Source: Methylobacterium sp. Leaf104
GTDB taxonomy: Bacteria > Pseudomonadota > Alphaproteobacteria > Rhizobiales > Beijerinckiaceae
Direction of reading: 5' to 3'
DNA length: 64,000 nucleotides
Assembly: GCF_001422885.1 (NCBI RefSeq)
Contig: NZ_LMMZ01000023.1
Coordinates: forward strand, 63,138-127,137
The position numbers and the translations under genes were made by a program. This document shows positions 38,550 through 47,782 of the stretch, piece after piece (position 1 is the stretch's first letter; every line of letters starts with the position of its first letter). The notes below the pieces were generated by a model. It was not told the DNA's origin and searched no databases. It worked only from the letters and a program-made list of their open reading frames with translations.

Positions 38550-38682
38550 AAGCCCTGTGCCCGAAGGATTTGTGACAAACCTCCGGCTTTGAGGACGGAA
38601 TCTTCATCCTCCCCCAAATGGGGGATGAAGGGCCGCTGCCCGCGCGCTTCAATGTCGCACGGAACCATGAGCGAGGGCGGTC

Positions 38683-38979
38683 ATGCTAGAGAAATGGACA
38701 AGGGCGCCATGGATGCGCCGGCGACTTGCACGGCACGTTCAGCGGGGCACCAGCGATCGGGTGATCGCGTTGCTGATCAATCCCGCGACGGCGGCCCCGC
38801 CGAGCCAGACCCTGAACGACGCAGATCCGTCCACGGAGCTTCGGCCGAGCGAAATTCCCGCAGGCGAGATCCGGCAGGCCGGCATGAGTGCCGATCCGTC
38901 CACCCGGTACGATCTCTCGAACGTCATCCTGTTCCGCGCCCTGGCCTTCGATCGGGCCAGCGGTCGCGACGCCCGGTGA
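38683..38979 (+). CDS. Hypothetical protein, doubtful
   Basis: A 98-codon frame in the 440-bp interval after the DUF1192 gene. It starts MLEKWTRAPWMRRRLARHV and holds a short internal echo (DADPSTE and SADPSTR). GC-rich third positions are only moderate, and no family is recognised. It ends 10 bp before the convergent LuxR-type gene. The rest of this interval contains an imperfect hairpin (38604-38630) without a T run. Confidence 0.35.
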   Translation: MLEKWTRAPWMRRRLARHVQRGTSDRVIALLINPATAAPPSQTLNDADPSTELRPSEIPAGEIRQAGMSADPSTRYDLSNVILFRALAFDRASGRDAR

Positions 38980-38989
38980 CCGCGGGCGG

Positions 38990-40102
38990 TCACCGGACCA
39001 GACTGAACCCCGAGATCAGCCGGGCGAGATCGACCTGACGGGTGACGCCGGTCTTGGCGAAGATCGCCTTGACCTGACTGCGGATGGTGCCCTCACCGAC
39101 GCTCTGTTGCGTGGCGAGGAGCGAGATGGTGGCGCCGTCGGCGATGCCGCGCGCGATGCGCGCCTCGGCGGCCGTGAGGTCGAACAACCCGGCGAGAAGC
39201 TCGGTGCCGGGGACCGGACGCGGCAGGACCGGTGCGGCGACCATCAGCAGGGTGCCGCCGCCGAAGACATCCTGGGCCAGGCCGCGCATGGGCAGCAGGT
39301 GCAAGACCATGGCGGGGTCGTCGTCGCCGGCCGGGATCGGGATCGACCGCGCCGTCTGCGCCCGCCGCCCCGCGAGGACGTCGGCCAGCAGCGCATCCGC
39401 TCCCGGATGGGCGAGGGCGATCCGCTCGCGGTGATCCCGCACCACCCGCGGGACGAGGCCGGCGAAGCCCTCGTTTCGGTCGTGCAGGCGCCCGCCGGCA
39501 CCCAGCACCGCGGCGGGCAGGCCCATCACCTCCAGGGCGCTCACGGCCGCCCGCGCACGCTCCAGCTTCAGCCGGGCCGAGACCAGGGCGGCCCGCCCCA
39601 GATGCGGCCGCAGGGTGTCGAGGATCTTGATCACGGCATGGGGCACCGGGCCGTCGACGTAGCGCCGCTCGACGCTGAAGATCAGCGTGTCGCCGGTGGT
39701 GAGCGGGCAGGCGGTGGCGACGCCCCAGCCCAGGCCGCGCGGGCGCAGGAACTGCTGGATCAGGACGTCCTGCTCCAGTTCCGCCTGCGTGTAGACGTCC
39801 TCCTCGCGGATGAAGCCGGCATGCCGGGCACCGAGGAGCCGCGCCGTGCGCTGGCCGGCGCCGCTCCAACCCCCGGAGGCGAAATCCGCCATGACCTGAT
39901 CGAGCGACGCGGAATTGATCCACCGGTGCGACTCGAGGTCGGCCGCGATCAGAACCGTGCCCTGGGCACCGGCGATCTCGGCGAGCCGGTCGAGCACCGC
40001 CGGCCACCGTTCGGGCAGGACCGCGGCCTCGTAGATGAGGTCCGTCAGGGCCTCGAAGTCGTCCGGTCCCGATCGATCCTGCACGGCCCCCTGCACCCAC
40101 AT
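38990..40102 (-). CDS. LuxR-type helix-turn-helix transcriptional regulator
   Basis: A 370-residue regulator. The last 65 residues form a LuxR/FixJ-type HTH: FDLTAAEARIARGIADG, ending in the recognition helix region GEGTIRSQVKAIFAKTGVTR. The preceding 300 residues form a sensor-like region (possible GAF/PAS-like, not assignable). No phospho-receiver is seen. The start at 40102 (MWVQGAVQDR) fits best; an in-frame codon at 40165 adds residues without similarity. Ligand and targets are unknown. It is divergent from the TetR-type gene, so it may control that interval. Confidence 0.88.
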   Translation of the reverse strand: MWVQGAVQDRSGPDDFEALTDLIYEAAVLPERWPAVLDRLAEIAGAQGTVLIAADLESHRWINSASLDQVMADFASGGWSGAGQRTARLLGARHAGFIREEDVYTQAELEQDVLIQQFLRPRGLGWGVATACPLTTGDTLIFSVERRYVDGPVPHAVIKILDTLRPHLGRAALVSARLKLERARAAVSALEVMGLPAAVLGAGGRLHDRNEGFAGLVPRVVRDHRERIALAHPGADALLADVLAGRRAQTARSIPIPAGDDDPAMVLHLLPMRGLAQDVFGGGTLLMVAAPVLPRPVPGTELLAGLFDLTAAEARIARGIADGATISLLATQQSVGEGTIRSQVKAIFAKTGVTRQVDLARLISGFSLVR

Positions 40103-40300
40103 GTGTCTGGATCGTAAACACCATGCGGTCAAAGCGCGGCTCGCGGCAAGCTGCGTCACCGGCAAAATCCCGTGCTCCGCCCATGGGATAACGGAAACCG
40201 AGGGCGATTCGGAACCGCCCGGCCTCGGGAGGGCTCGAAAGCTGCGCCCTTCGTGTTAGGGGAGGGGATCAGGGGGAACCTTGAGCCCATCCGACCGGTC

Positions 40301-40972
40301 ATGTCGATTCGGAGCGGGGGCGGGGAGTTTGGCGTGCGGCACTGGCGCGAAGGACCGGGCGACCGGCGAAGCTACCACCACGGCAACCTCAAGGAGGCGC
40401 TGATCGAGGCTGCGCGCCGCTTCATCGCCGAACGTGGGATCGGCGGCTTCACGCTGGTGGATGCCGCGCGCCTCGTCGGCGTCACGCCCGCGGCCCTCTA
40501 CCGCCACTTCCGCGGCCGGGAAGCGCTCCTCGAAGAGGTGGCGGGCCGCGGCTTCGCCGATCTGGCCGAGCGCCTCGCCCGGGCGCTCACCGCGAAGGGC
40601 ACCCCCCTGGAGCGCTTCACCCGGATGGGCGAGGCCTACCTCGCCTTCGCGGAGGAGGAGCCGGGCTACTACGCGGCGATCTTCGAGACCCGCGGCCTCG
40701 CCGCCGCGATCCCCAACGAGGCCGCGTCGACCCGGCCGAGCCCCTTCGATCTCCTGGTCGAGGCGCTGCAATCGACGTTTCCCGAGGGGTTCGGCGGCGC
40801 CCCGCCGCGCTTCATCGCCCTGGAGGTCTGGGCCCTCGCGCACGGCCTCGCGACCCTCTCGGCCTCCGGGCACCTGCCGAAGGCGTCCGGCATGCCGGAC
40901 AAGTACGAACTTCTGCGGGCCGGCGTCCTCGCCCTCGTCCACGGGGCGGCCGGCAACCGGTCCCGGGAATAA
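40301..40972 (+). CDS. TetR/AcrR family transcriptional regulator
   Basis: A 223-residue repressor-type protein. The N-terminal HTH is GGFTLVDAARLVGVTPAALY followed by RHFRGREALLEEV, preceded by YHHGNLKEALIEAARRFI. The C-terminal half (FETRGLAAAI, then ALEVWALAHGLATL) looks like the WHG ligand-binding domain. Start is ATG 40301; a GTG at 40334 just before RHWREGPGD is possible. An inverted repeat 50 bp past its stop may be an operator. The inducer is unknown. Confidence 0.92.
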   Translation: MSIRSGGGEFGVRHWREGPGDRRSYHHGNLKEALIEAARRFIAERGIGGFTLVDAARLVGVTPAALYRHFRGREALLEEVAGRGFADLAERLARALTAKGTPLERFTRMGEAYLAFAEEEPGYYAAIFETRGLAAAIPNEAASTRPSPFDLLVEALQSTFPEGFGGAPPRFIALEVWALAHGLATLSASGHLPKASGMPDKYELLRAGVLALVHGAAGNRSRE

Positions 40973-41021
40973 GGACCGTCGGCACAGCCCGCCCCTTGAA
41001 AGCGCACGGGACCATCCGCAA

Positions 41022-41036
41022 GTGAATGTCGTTCAC
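41022..41036. promoter_or_regulatory. Candidate operator for the TetR-type regulator
   Basis: A 15-bp imperfect palindrome, GTGAATGTCGTTCAC (arms GTGAA/TTCAC), lies between the TetR-type gene and the DUF2852 gene, 23 bp before the latter's start. TetR-family operators often have TGAAxG/CxTTCA half-sites. Binding by the neighbouring regulator is inferred from spacing only. Confidence 0.4.
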
Positions 41037-41058
41037 ATTTACATTGGAGCCGTGAGCC

Positions 41059-41511
41059 GTGAGCTTCTCTTCCTCCCCCTTCACTACCGGGAAGGTCTGC
41101 CGTAGCGGCCCCTTCCCCAAGCGGTCCCTCGAAATCGGCGCGATCGTCGTCGCCTTCGTCTACTGGTGGCCCCTGGCCGCCGCCTACGTCGCCTGGAAGG
41201 TGGCGGGGTATCCCGCGCTCAGCGAATTGCGGGGCCTGGCCGGCCGCGGCCTCTCGTGGAACGCGGGCGCCACGCGCTCGCGCTTCGCCGCCGCGTTCGA
41301 GGCCGCCAATGGCGGCGGCACGGGCAATCGTGCCTTCGACGAGTATCGCCGGAGCGAGATCGAGCGCCTCGACGCCCAGCGCCGCGCCCTGCAGGAGGAG
41401 AGCCGCGCCTTCGCTGAATTCGTCGAAGAGCTGAAGCGGGCCAAGGACCGCGAGCAGTTCGACGCCTTCATGCAGAAGCGCCGCGGCGCGGACACCACCC
41501 GCTCGGTCTGA
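41059..41511 (+). CDS. DUF2852 domain-containing membrane protein
   Basis: A 150-residue protein with a GTG start. It has a hydrophobic segment near residues 24-47 (LEIGAIVVAFVYWWPLAAAY), then SWNAGATRSRF, and a Glu/Arg-rich coiled-coil C-terminus (FDEYRRSEIERLDAQRRAL, then FAEFVEELKRAKDREQFD). This is the DUF2852 pattern common in Hyphomicrobiales. It is an inner-membrane protein with a cytoplasmic coil; function unknown. It is followed by a good terminator and lies downstream of a palindrome that may bind the adjacent TetR-type protein. Confidence 0.9.
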   Translation: MSFSSSPFTTGKVCRSGPFPKRSLEIGAIVVAFVYWWPLAAAYVAWKVAGYPALSELRGLAGRGLSWNAGATRSRFAAAFEAANGGGTGNRAFDEYRRSEIERLDAQRRALQEESRAFAEFVEELKRAKDREQFDAFMQKRRGADTTRSV

Positions 41512-41538
41512 CGCGCGGATTCATCTCCCTGCAACACG

Positions 41539-41570
41539 AGGGCTTCCGGTGCAGGCCGGGAGCCCTTTTT
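41539..41570 (+). terminator. Rho-independent terminator of the DUF2852 gene
   Basis: A stem formed by AGGGCT (41539-41544) and AGCCCT (41561-41566), extended by CCGG/CCGG, is followed by TTTTT. It lies 28 bp past the stop codon and ends the transcript before upp. Confidence 0.85.
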
Positions 41571-41706
41571 CGTGCGCGCGGCCGACTCGAACACCCTCGC
41601 TCGCGCTGCCGCGATGCTCTAGGAACGGTCCCGGTCTTGCCTCGGACCCGCCCTGCCCGGGATCCGAGCTCGGCCGCCTCAGACCTCGGCTTCTTGGAGA
41701 TCAGCG

Positions 41707-42348
41707 ATGCAGGCAGAAGCCGCGACCGTCCGGGTGGTGGATCACCCCCTGGTGCAGCACAAGCTGACCCTGCTGCGCCAGCGCGAGCGCTCGACCAAGG
41801 GCTTCCGCCAGATCCTTAACGAGATCGGCATGCTGCTGGCCTACGAGGTCACCCGCGACCTGCCCCTGGAATCCGTCACGATCGAGACGCCGATCCAGGC
41901 GATGGAGGCGCCCCAGATCGCCGGCAAGAAGCTGGTGCTGGCACCGATCCTGCGCGCCGGCGTCGGTTTCCTCGACGGCATGCTGTCCCTGGTGCCCTCT
42001 GCCCGGGTGGCGCATGTGGGCCTCTACCGCGATCCCGAGACGCTGAGGGCGGTGGAATACTACTTCAAGGCCCCCTCGGACCTCGTCGACCGGACGGTGC
42101 TGGTCCTCGACCCGATGCTGGCCACGGCGAATTCGGCGGTGGCGGCGATCAACCTCCTGAAGCAGCGCGGGGCGCAGGACCTGCGCTTCGTCTGCCTGCT
42201 CGCCGCTCCGGAAGGCATCGCCCGGCTCCAGGCGGCCCATCCCGACGTGCCGGTCTGGACGGCCGCCATCGACAGCCATCTCAACGACCACGGCTACATC
42301 GTGCCGGGCCTCGGCGATGCCGGCGACCGGATGTACGGGACCCGCTGA
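41707..42348 (+). CDS. upp: Uracil phosphoribosyltransferase
   Basis: A 213-residue pyrimidine salvage enzyme making UMP from uracil and PRPP. Motifs are [17 protein letters not shown] at the N-terminus, [16 protein letters not shown], the PRPP-binding [18 protein letters not shown] near residue 135, and the uracil-site [12 protein letters not shown] at the C-terminus. Length and ending are standard. It appears to be a single gene, with a GGAGAT-like ribosome site before the ATG. Confidence 0.98.
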   Translation: MQAEAATVRVVDHPLVQHKLTLLRQRERSTKGFRQILNEIGMLLAYEVTRDLPLESVTIETPIQAMEAPQIAGKKLVLAPILRAGVGFLDGMLSLVPSARVAHVGLYRDPETLRAVEYYFKAPSDLVDRTVLVLDPMLATANSAVAAINLLKQRGAQDLRFVCLLAAPEGIARLQAAHPDVPVWTAAIDSHLNDHGYIVPGLGDAGDRMYGTR

Positions 42349-42421
42349 GGCCCGGAGCGGGCGCGACCTTGCCAAGCGCCGCTCCGGCGGCACATGACGG
42401 GGCTCCGAGGAGGAGACCCCG

Positions 42422-43432
42422 ATGACAGCCAGCCTGCCCGAGACCATGCGACAGATCCGCTTCGACGGTGCCGGCGGGCCCGACGTGCTGGCCCTGGAGA
42501 CGGTGCCGCTGCCGCAGCCCGGTCCCGGCCAGGTCCTGATCGAGGTCGTGGCCGCCGGCATCAACCGGCCCGACATCCAGCAGCGCGAGGGCAAGTATCC
42601 GCCGCCGAAGGGCGCCACCGAGATCCCCGGCCTCGAGGTCGCCGGCCGCATCGTCGCCCTGGGCGAGGGCGTCTCCGGATTCGCCATCGGCGACGAGGCC
42701 TGCGCCCTGGTGATCAGCGGCGGCTATGCCGAGTTCGCCGTGGCGGAGATCGGCCAGTGCCTGCCGAAGCCGTCGTCGCTCTCGCTGGTCGAGGCCGGCG
42801 GCCTGCCGGAGAACTACTTCACCGTCTACAGCACCGTGATCGAGCGCGGCCGCCTCAAGGCCGGCGAGGCCTTCCTCGTCCATGGCGGATCGAGCGGCAT
42901 CGGCTCGACCGCGATCCAGATCGCCAGGCACCACGGCGCCCGCGCCTTCGCCACCGCCGGCTCGGCCGAGAAATGCGACTTCTGCCGCGAGCTCGGCGCC
43001 GAGGCCGCGATCAATTACCGCGAAGACGATTTCGTCGAGGCGGTGAAGCGGCTGACCGACGGCAACGGCGTCGACGTCATCCTGGACATGGTCGGGGCGC
43101 CCTACCTCGCCAAGAACCTCTCGGCCCTGGCGATCGAGGGGCGCCTCGTGCAAATCGCCTTCATGCAGGGCTACAAGGTCGACGCCTTCAGCATGACGCC
43201 GATCATGATGAAGCGCCTGACCTTCACCGGCGCGACGCTGCGGGCCCGGCCCAAGGCCGAGAAGGCGGCGATCGCCGAAGGCCTCGCCCGCGATGTCTGG
43301 CCGCTGCTCGAGGCCGGGACCATCCGCCCGGTGATCCACGCCACCTTCCCGCTGGAGGAGGCGCGCAAGGCCCACGAGCTGATGGAATCGAGCGCCCATC
43401 TCGGCAAGATCATGCTGGTGACTGGCCGCTAA
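42422..43432 (+). CDS. NAD(P)H-quinone oxidoreductase, PIG3/zeta-crystallin type
   Basis: A 336-residue medium-chain dehydrogenase without zinc ligands. Family marks are the N-terminal MRQIRFDGAGGPDVLALETV, NRPDIQQREGKYPPPKGATE, and the nucleotide loop FLVHGGSSGIGSTAIQIARH near residue 150. GYAEFAVAE and IDAGTIRPVI-type regions complete the PIG3-like pattern. It reduces quinones using NADPH in the cytoplasm. The ATG at 42422 is preceded by GAGGAGA. It stands about 70 bp after upp, and co-transcription is possible. Confidence 0.94.
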   Translation: MTASLPETMRQIRFDGAGGPDVLALETVPLPQPGPGQVLIEVVAAGINRPDIQQREGKYPPPKGATEIPGLEVAGRIVALGEGVSGFAIGDEACALVISGGYAEFAVAEIGQCLPKPSSLSLVEAGGLPENYFTVYSTVIERGRLKAGEAFLVHGGSSGIGSTAIQIARHHGARAFATAGSAEKCDFCRELGAEAAINYREDDFVEAVKRLTDGNGVDVILDMVGAPYLAKNLSALAIEGRLVQIAFMQGYKVDAFSMTPIMMKRLTFTGATLRARPKAEKAAIAEGLARDVWPLLEAGTIRPVIHATFPLEEARKAHELMESSAHLGKIMLVTGR

Positions 43433-43563
43433 GGCCGGAGCCGAGCGGAACTCCGCTCTCGACCGTCGCGTTTCAGATCCGAGCCAGAATCACGAGCGGG
43501 ATTCACGGGAATCGACGCTCGGGTCGAAACGTCGGTCTTCAGGACCGTTCAAGCGAGGATCGC

Positions 43564-43866
43564 ATGGTCGAGAAATTACACGGTCAGGAAGCCCGGCAGG
43601 GCAAGCGCGGCAAGCCGGTGCTCTACGTCCTCGTCGCCAGTCTCGTGCTGCTCGCGATCGCGATCACGGGCCTGATGACCTGGCAGGGCGCCAACTCGCC
43701 GAAGGACTATGCCAGTCAGAGCCAGGACGCCTCGCGCCAGGAAGTCACCGGCTCCGTGAAGGGCAGCTCGAACGCCACGTCGTCGTCGAACACCGGTTCG
43801 GTACCGACCGCGAACCCGGCCTATCCGAGCCCGGCCCAGCCGGCCGCCAACGGCAACAAGCAGTAG
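43564..43866 (+). CDS. Hypothetical single-pass membrane protein
   Basis: A 100-residue protein with a basic N-terminus (GQEARQGKRGKP), one membrane helix (VLYVLVASLVLLAIAITGLM, about residues 19-38), and a Ser/Asn/Pro-rich extracytoplasmic tail ending NGNKQ. It is not recognised. It converges with the hbd gene 25 bp away. It is probably an inner-membrane-anchored periplasmic peptide. Confidence 0.7.
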   Translation: MVEKLHGQEARQGKRGKPVLYVLVASLVLLAIAITGLMTWQGANSPKDYASQSQDASRQEVTGSVKGSSNATSSSNTGSVPTANPAYPSPAQPAANGNKQ

Positions 43867-43891
43867 GACGGATCGCCCGTGCCGGTCCGCC

Positions 43892-44773
43892 TCAGCGGGT
43901 CGGCACGGGCGTCTCGCCGCGATAGTCGTAGAAGCCGCGCTTGGACTTGCGTCCGAGCCAGCCGGCCTCGACATACTTCACCAGCAGCGGACAGGGCCGG
44001 TACTTCGAGTCAGCCAGCCCCTCGTAGAGCACCTGCATCACCGACAGGCAGGTATCGAGGCCAATGAAGTCGGCGAGCTGCAGCGGACCCATCGGGTGGT
44101 TGGCACCGAGGCGCATCGCCGTGTCGATCGACTCCACCGAGCCGACGCCCTCATAGAGGGTGTAGATCGCCTCGTTGATCATCGGCAGCAGGATGCGGTT
44201 CACGATGAAGGCCGGAAAATCCTCCGACATCGTCGAGATCTTGCCGAGCTTGGCGATGAAGGCCTTCGCCGACTCGTAGGTCGGATCCTCCGTGGCGATG
44301 CCGCGGATCAGCTCGACGAGCTGCATCACCGGCACCGGATTCATGAAGTGGATGCCGATGAAGCGCTCCGGCCGATCGGTCGAGGCCGCCAGACGCGTGA
44401 TCGAGATCGACGAAGTGTTGGTGGCGATCAGGGCATCCGGCTTCAGGGACGCGCAGAGCGTGCTGAAGATCTGGCGCTTGGTCGATTCGTCCTCGGTGGC
44501 CGCCTCGATCACGAGGTCGCAGGGCGCGAGGTCGTCGAAGGTCTCGGCCGCTACGATGCGGGAGACGGCGTGGCGGCGCTGCTCGTCGGCGATGCTGCCC
44601 TTGGCGACCTGACGCGCCAGGTTGCCGTCGACGGTGGCGAGGCCGTTGTGGATGCGGGCCGGGTCGCGGTCGTTCAGGCGGACGTCGAGCCCCGCCATCG
44701 CGCAGACATGGGCGATGCCGCTTCCCATCTGCCCGGCGCCGATGATGCCGACCGTCCTGATATCGATGCCCAT
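43892..44773 (-). CDS. hbd: 3-hydroxybutyryl-CoA dehydrogenase
   Basis: A 293-residue NAD(P)-dependent acyl-CoA dehydrogenase. The dinucleotide loop is VGIIGAGQMGSGIAHVCAMA. Catalytic Ser and His/Glu regions appear in ATNTSSISITRLA and GIHFMNPVPVMQLVELIRG. The Asn motif VNRILLPMINEAIYTL completes the family. The reaction is oxidation or reduction of (S)-3-hydroxybutyryl-CoA. It lies on the same strand as etfA, etfB and the B12 adenosyltransferase, a conserved Hyphomicrobiales neighbourhood that suggests acyl-CoA metabolism. Start is ATG 44773. Confidence 0.96.
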   Translation of the reverse strand: MGIDIRTVGIIGAGQMGSGIAHVCAMAGLDVRLNDRDPARIHNGLATVDGNLARQVAKGSIADEQRRHAVSRIVAAETFDDLAPCDLVIEAATEDESTKRQIFSTLCASLKPDALIATNTSSISITRLAASTDRPERFIGIHFMNPVPVMQLVELIRGIATEDPTYESAKAFIAKLGKISTMSEDFPAFIVNRILLPMINEAIYTLYEGVGSVESIDTAMRLGANHPMGPLQLADFIGLDTCLSVMQVLYEGLADSKYRPCPLLVKYVEAGWLGRKSKRGFYDYRGETPVPTR

Positions 44774-44976
44774 CGTCTGCACTCGCACCCCTGGGGCATG
44801 CCTCCGTCGCGCTCCGGGCCCCCCGCCCGGCCGCCGAGGGCGCCCGCCTCGCTTATAACGTCCCGCGGCGGCAGCGTCCTAGAGCAATTCCATGCCGGAG
44901 ACGCGGTTCGCGCGGGTGAACCGATGCGCCCGGGAGCGCACCGGTCCACCCGAACCCTTCGGGCCGGCGTTCCGGA

Positions 44977-45924
44977 TCAGCCCTTGGCCTTGGCGATCTC
45001 GGATTGCAGCTCGGGCACGATCTGGAACAGATCGCCGACGAGGCCGTAATCCGCCACCTGGAAGATCGGCGCATCCTCGTCCTTGTTGATGGCGACGATG
45101 ACCTTGGAGTCCTTCATGCCGGCGAGATGCTGGATCGCGCCCGAGATGCCGACGGCGACGTAGAGCTCCGGCGCCACGACCTTGCCGGTCTGGCCGACCT
45201 GCCAGTCGTTCGGGGCGTAGCCCGCATCCACGGCGGCGCGCGAGGCGCCCACGGCGGCGCCCAGGCTATCGGCCAGCGGCTCGATCAGCTCCTTGAACTT
45301 GTCTGACGAGCCGAGGGAGCGGCCGCCGGAGACGATGATCCTGGCCGCGGCCAGCTCCGGGCGGTCGGACTTGGCGATCTCCTCGCCCTTGAAGCTCGAC
45401 TTGCCCGACGAGGCGGCCGCCTGGACCGGTTCGATCGACGCCGCGGCGCCGCCCTCGGCCGCCGGCTTGAAGGCCGCCATGCGGACGGTGATCACCTTCT
45501 TGCCCGCCCCGGCCTGCACGGTCTGGATCGCGTTGCCGGCGTAGATCGGACGCTCGAACGTGTCGGCGGAGACCACGCTGATGATGTCGGAGATCTGCGC
45601 CACGTCGAGGAGGGCGGCCACCCGCGGCAGCACGTTCTTGCCCGTGGTCGAGGCCGCCGCGACGACGACGTCGTAGGGCTCGGCCAGGGAGACCAGCAGG
45701 GCGGCGGTGGGCTCGGCGAGGAGATGGTCGTAGGCGGCGTCCTCGGCGAGCAGCACCTTCTCGACGCCGTCGAGCTTGGCGGCGGCCTCTGCGGCGGGGC
45801 GGCTGCCGGCGCCGGCCACGAGGGCATGGACCGGGCCGCCGAGGGAGACGGCAGCGGTCAGGGCCTTGAGGCTGGCGTCGCGGACCGCGCCGTTGTCGTG
45901 CTCGATGAGAAGAAGGGTGGCCAT
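44977..45924 (-). CDS. etfA: Electron transfer flavoprotein subunit alpha
   Basis: A 315-residue FAD-binding subunit that takes electrons from acyl-CoA and related dehydrogenases and passes them to ETF-ubiquinone oxidoreductase. The C-terminal FAD domain is clear: [31 protein letters not shown], and [20 protein letters not shown], followed by [12 protein letters not shown]. It is 101 bp downstream of etfB with a stem-loop between them. About 200 bp separate it from hbd. Confidence 0.98.
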   Translation of the reverse strand: MATLLLIEHDNGAVRDASLKALTAAVSLGGPVHALVAGAGSRPAAEAAAKLDGVEKVLLAEDAAYDHLLAEPTAALLVSLAEPYDVVVAAASTTGKNVLPRVAALLDVAQISDIISVVSADTFERPIYAGNAIQTVQAGAGKKVITVRMAAFKPAAEGGAAASIEPVQAAASSGKSSFKGEEIAKSDRPELAAARIIVSGGRSLGSSDKFKELIEPLADSLGAAVGASRAAVDAGYAPNDWQVGQTGKVVAPELYVAVGISGAIQHLAGMKDSKVIVAINKDEDAPIFQVADYGLVGDLFQIVPELQSEIAKAKG

Positions 45925-45975
45925 GGTGTGCGAACCTCGAAATCGATCAGCGGGAGGGTCCCGGACCCCGTCTCA

Positions 45976-45997
45976 CCCGCCGCGGCGAGGCGGCGGG
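45976..45997 (-). other. Intercistronic stem-loop between etfB and etfA
   Basis: A perfect 8-bp GC stem (CCCGCCGC/GCGGCGGG) with a 6-nt loop lies in the etfB-etfA gap. No T run follows, so it is more likely an mRNA stability or partial-attenuation element than a full terminator. Confidence 0.5.
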
Positions 45998-46025
45998 CTC
46001 TTGAAACCGTGGGAGGGGTGGGGGC

Positions 46026-46775
46026 TCAGAGAACCCCGGCCTCGCCCTTCAGCTTCTGCACGAGTTCGGCCGGGGACCCGACCTTGATGCCGGCCTTGCG
46101 CCCGGCGGGCTCCACCGTCTTGAGCACGGTGACCCGCGGGGTCACGTCGACGCCGAGGGCATCGGGAGCCAGTTCCTCGAGGGGCTTCTTCTTGGCCTTC
46201 ATGATGTTGGGCAGCGAGGCGTAGCGCGGCTCGTTGAGGCGCAGGTCGGTGGTGACGATGGCCGGCAGGGTCAGCGTCACGGTCTGGAGGCCGCCGTCGA
46301 TCTCGCGGGTGACGTCGATCGAGCCCTCGCCGAACTCCACCTTGAAGGCGAAGGTGCCCTGCGGCCAGTCGAGGAGCGCCGCCAGCATCTGGCCGGTCTG
46401 GTTCGAGTCGTCGTCGATGGCCTGCTTGCCGAGGATGACGAGGCCGGGGGCCTCCTTCTCGACCAGGGCCTTCAGGATCTTGGCCACCGCCAGCGGCTCG
46501 ACCACGCCATCGGTCTTCACCAGGATCGCCCGGTCGGCGCCCATGGCGAGCGCGGTGCGGAGCGTCTCCTGCGCCTGTTGCGGTCCGATGGAGACGGCGA
46601 CGATCTCGGTGACCTTGCCCTTCTCCTTGAGGCGAATCGCCTCCTCGACGGCGATCTCGTCGAAGGGGTTCATCGACATCTTGACGTTGGCGAGGTCCAC
46701 GCCCGAACCGTCGGCCTTGACCCGGATCTTGACGTTGTAGTCGACGACCCGCTTGACGGGCACCAGAACCTTCAT
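46026..46775 (-). CDS. etfB: Electron transfer flavoprotein subunit beta
   Basis: A 249-residue partner of EtfA that binds AMP and recognises dehydrogenases. Family marks are [39 protein letters not shown] and [20 protein letters not shown], with the late recognition-loop-like [20 protein letters not shown]. Start is ATG 46775; an upstream GTG adds three residues. It is the first gene of etfB-etfA. The 272 bp to the adenosyltransferase gene contain no recognisable riboswitch. Confidence 0.98.
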   Translation of the reverse strand: MKVLVPVKRVVDYNVKIRVKADGSGVDLANVKMSMNPFDEIAVEEAIRLKEKGKVTEIVAVSIGPQQAQETLRTALAMGADRAILVKTDGVVEPLAVAKILKALVEKEAPGLVILGKQAIDDDSNQTGQMLAALLDWPQGTFAFKVEFGEGSIDVTREIDGGLQTVTLTLPAIVTTDLRLNEPRYASLPNIMKAKKKPLEELAPDALGVDVTPRVTVLKTVEPAGRKAGIKVGSPAELVQKLKGEAGVL

Positions 46776-47047
46776 GGCGTTCACAATCCTCCGCGCGGAT
46801 GATGTTCTTCGACCAGGCCGGCGCGGCGCGCAAAGGAACTCCGGGACAACCGGAGGTCCAGAACCCTGGTCATTGAGGCGGCGGACCGTAACGGCCTCAT
46901 TTCCGCCTTGTCAACGCGCCCCGCGGCCGCCCACCGGGGGGAGGGCCGCCGAGGACGCCGACCGGGCAGACACCCGTCGGTTCGCGGTCCGGTTGGTATT
47001 CAAGATGCCTGGGTCTCGGCGAGACGGATTCCCCGCGCGTCCCGCTC

Positions 47048-47620
47048 TCAGCGATTCTTGCCGGGAACCCAGAGCACGTCGTCGGCGCCGTTGGAATTGG
47101 CGGTCCGGCTCGCCACGAACAGGAAATCCGAGAGCCGGTTGAGGTACTGCAGGGCCTCCGGCGAGACGATCTCGCCCTCGGTGGCCGCGAGCGCCACGGC
47201 CAGACGCTCGGCCCGCCGGCACACCGTCCGGGCGAGGTGCAGGGCGGCCGAGGCCGGCGACCCGCCGGGCAGCACGAAGGACTTCAGGGGCGACAGGTCG
47301 GCGTTCAGGGCGTCGATGTCGCGCTCGACCCGCTGCACCTGCGCGGCGACGATCCGCAGCGGCTCGTATTTCGGCGGCTCCGCGCTCTCCGGGGTCGCGA
47401 GGTCGGCGCCCAGGTCGAAAAGGTCGTTCTGGATCGCGCCGAGCAGGGCGTCGAGGCGCGGATCGGCGTGCAGCCGCACCAGCCCGATGCAGGCATTGGT
47501 CTCGTCGACGGTGCCGTAGGTCTCGATGCGCAGGTCCGCCTTGGAGCGCCGCTCGCCGCTGGCGAGCGCGGTCGACCCCTTGTCGCCGGTGCGGGTGTAG
47601 ATGCGGTTGAGGGTGACCAC
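47048..47620 (-). CDS. Cob(I)alamin adenosyltransferase, PduO type
   Basis: A 190-residue ATP:cob(I)alamin adenosyltransferase that makes coenzyme B12. N-terminal ATP-binding motif RIYTRTGDKGSTALASGERR is followed by YGTVDETNACIGL. The C-terminal part has FVLPGGSPASAALHLARTVC and LNRLSDFLFVASR, typical of the trimeric PduO family. Coenzyme B12 would serve methylmalonyl- and ethylmalonyl-CoA mutases, known in Methylobacterium, which fits its place beside etfAB and hbd. Confidence 0.94.
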   Translation of the reverse strand: MVTLNRIYTRTGDKGSTALASGERRSKADLRIETYGTVDETNACIGLVRLHADPRLDALLGAIQNDLFDLGADLATPESAEPPKYEPLRIVAAQVQRVERDIDALNADLSPLKSFVLPGGSPASAALHLARTVCRRAERLAVALAATEGEIVSPEALQYLNRLSDFLFVASRTANSNGADDVLWVPGKNR

Positions 47621-47719
47621 GATGGCGTCCGATCCTGAGCGGGGCTGGCAGGAGCGGGAACCTAGCGCAGTTCGCCGCCGGTGGGAGTCGCCCGAGACGG
47701 GGTCGCGCGAAAAGCGGAA

Positions 47720-47749
47720 GGGCCGGTCCCACCTCGGCGGAACCGGCCC
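47720..47749 (-). terminator. Terminator-like hairpin after the PagL-type gene
   Basis: A stem of GGGCCGGT/ACCGGCCC (47720-47727 with 47742-47749) lies just past the 47783 stop, with a modest T-containing tail (TTCCGCTTTTC on the minus strand). It is a plausible rho-independent terminator. Confidence 0.6.
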
Positions 47750-47782
47750 CGCGGGCTCACGGCGTGCTGGATCGCAGCGCGC

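Noticed and set aside
38604..38630. Hairpin-like TTCATC...CCCCC/GGGGGATGAA after the DUF1192 gene
   Set aside because: It has a bulge and no T run, so a terminator call is not supported.
46776..47047. Possible cobalamin riboswitch near the adenosyltransferase
   Set aside because: No B12-box-like sequence or convincing leader fold was seen, and the gap is upstream of etfB, not clearly a leader of the transferase gene.
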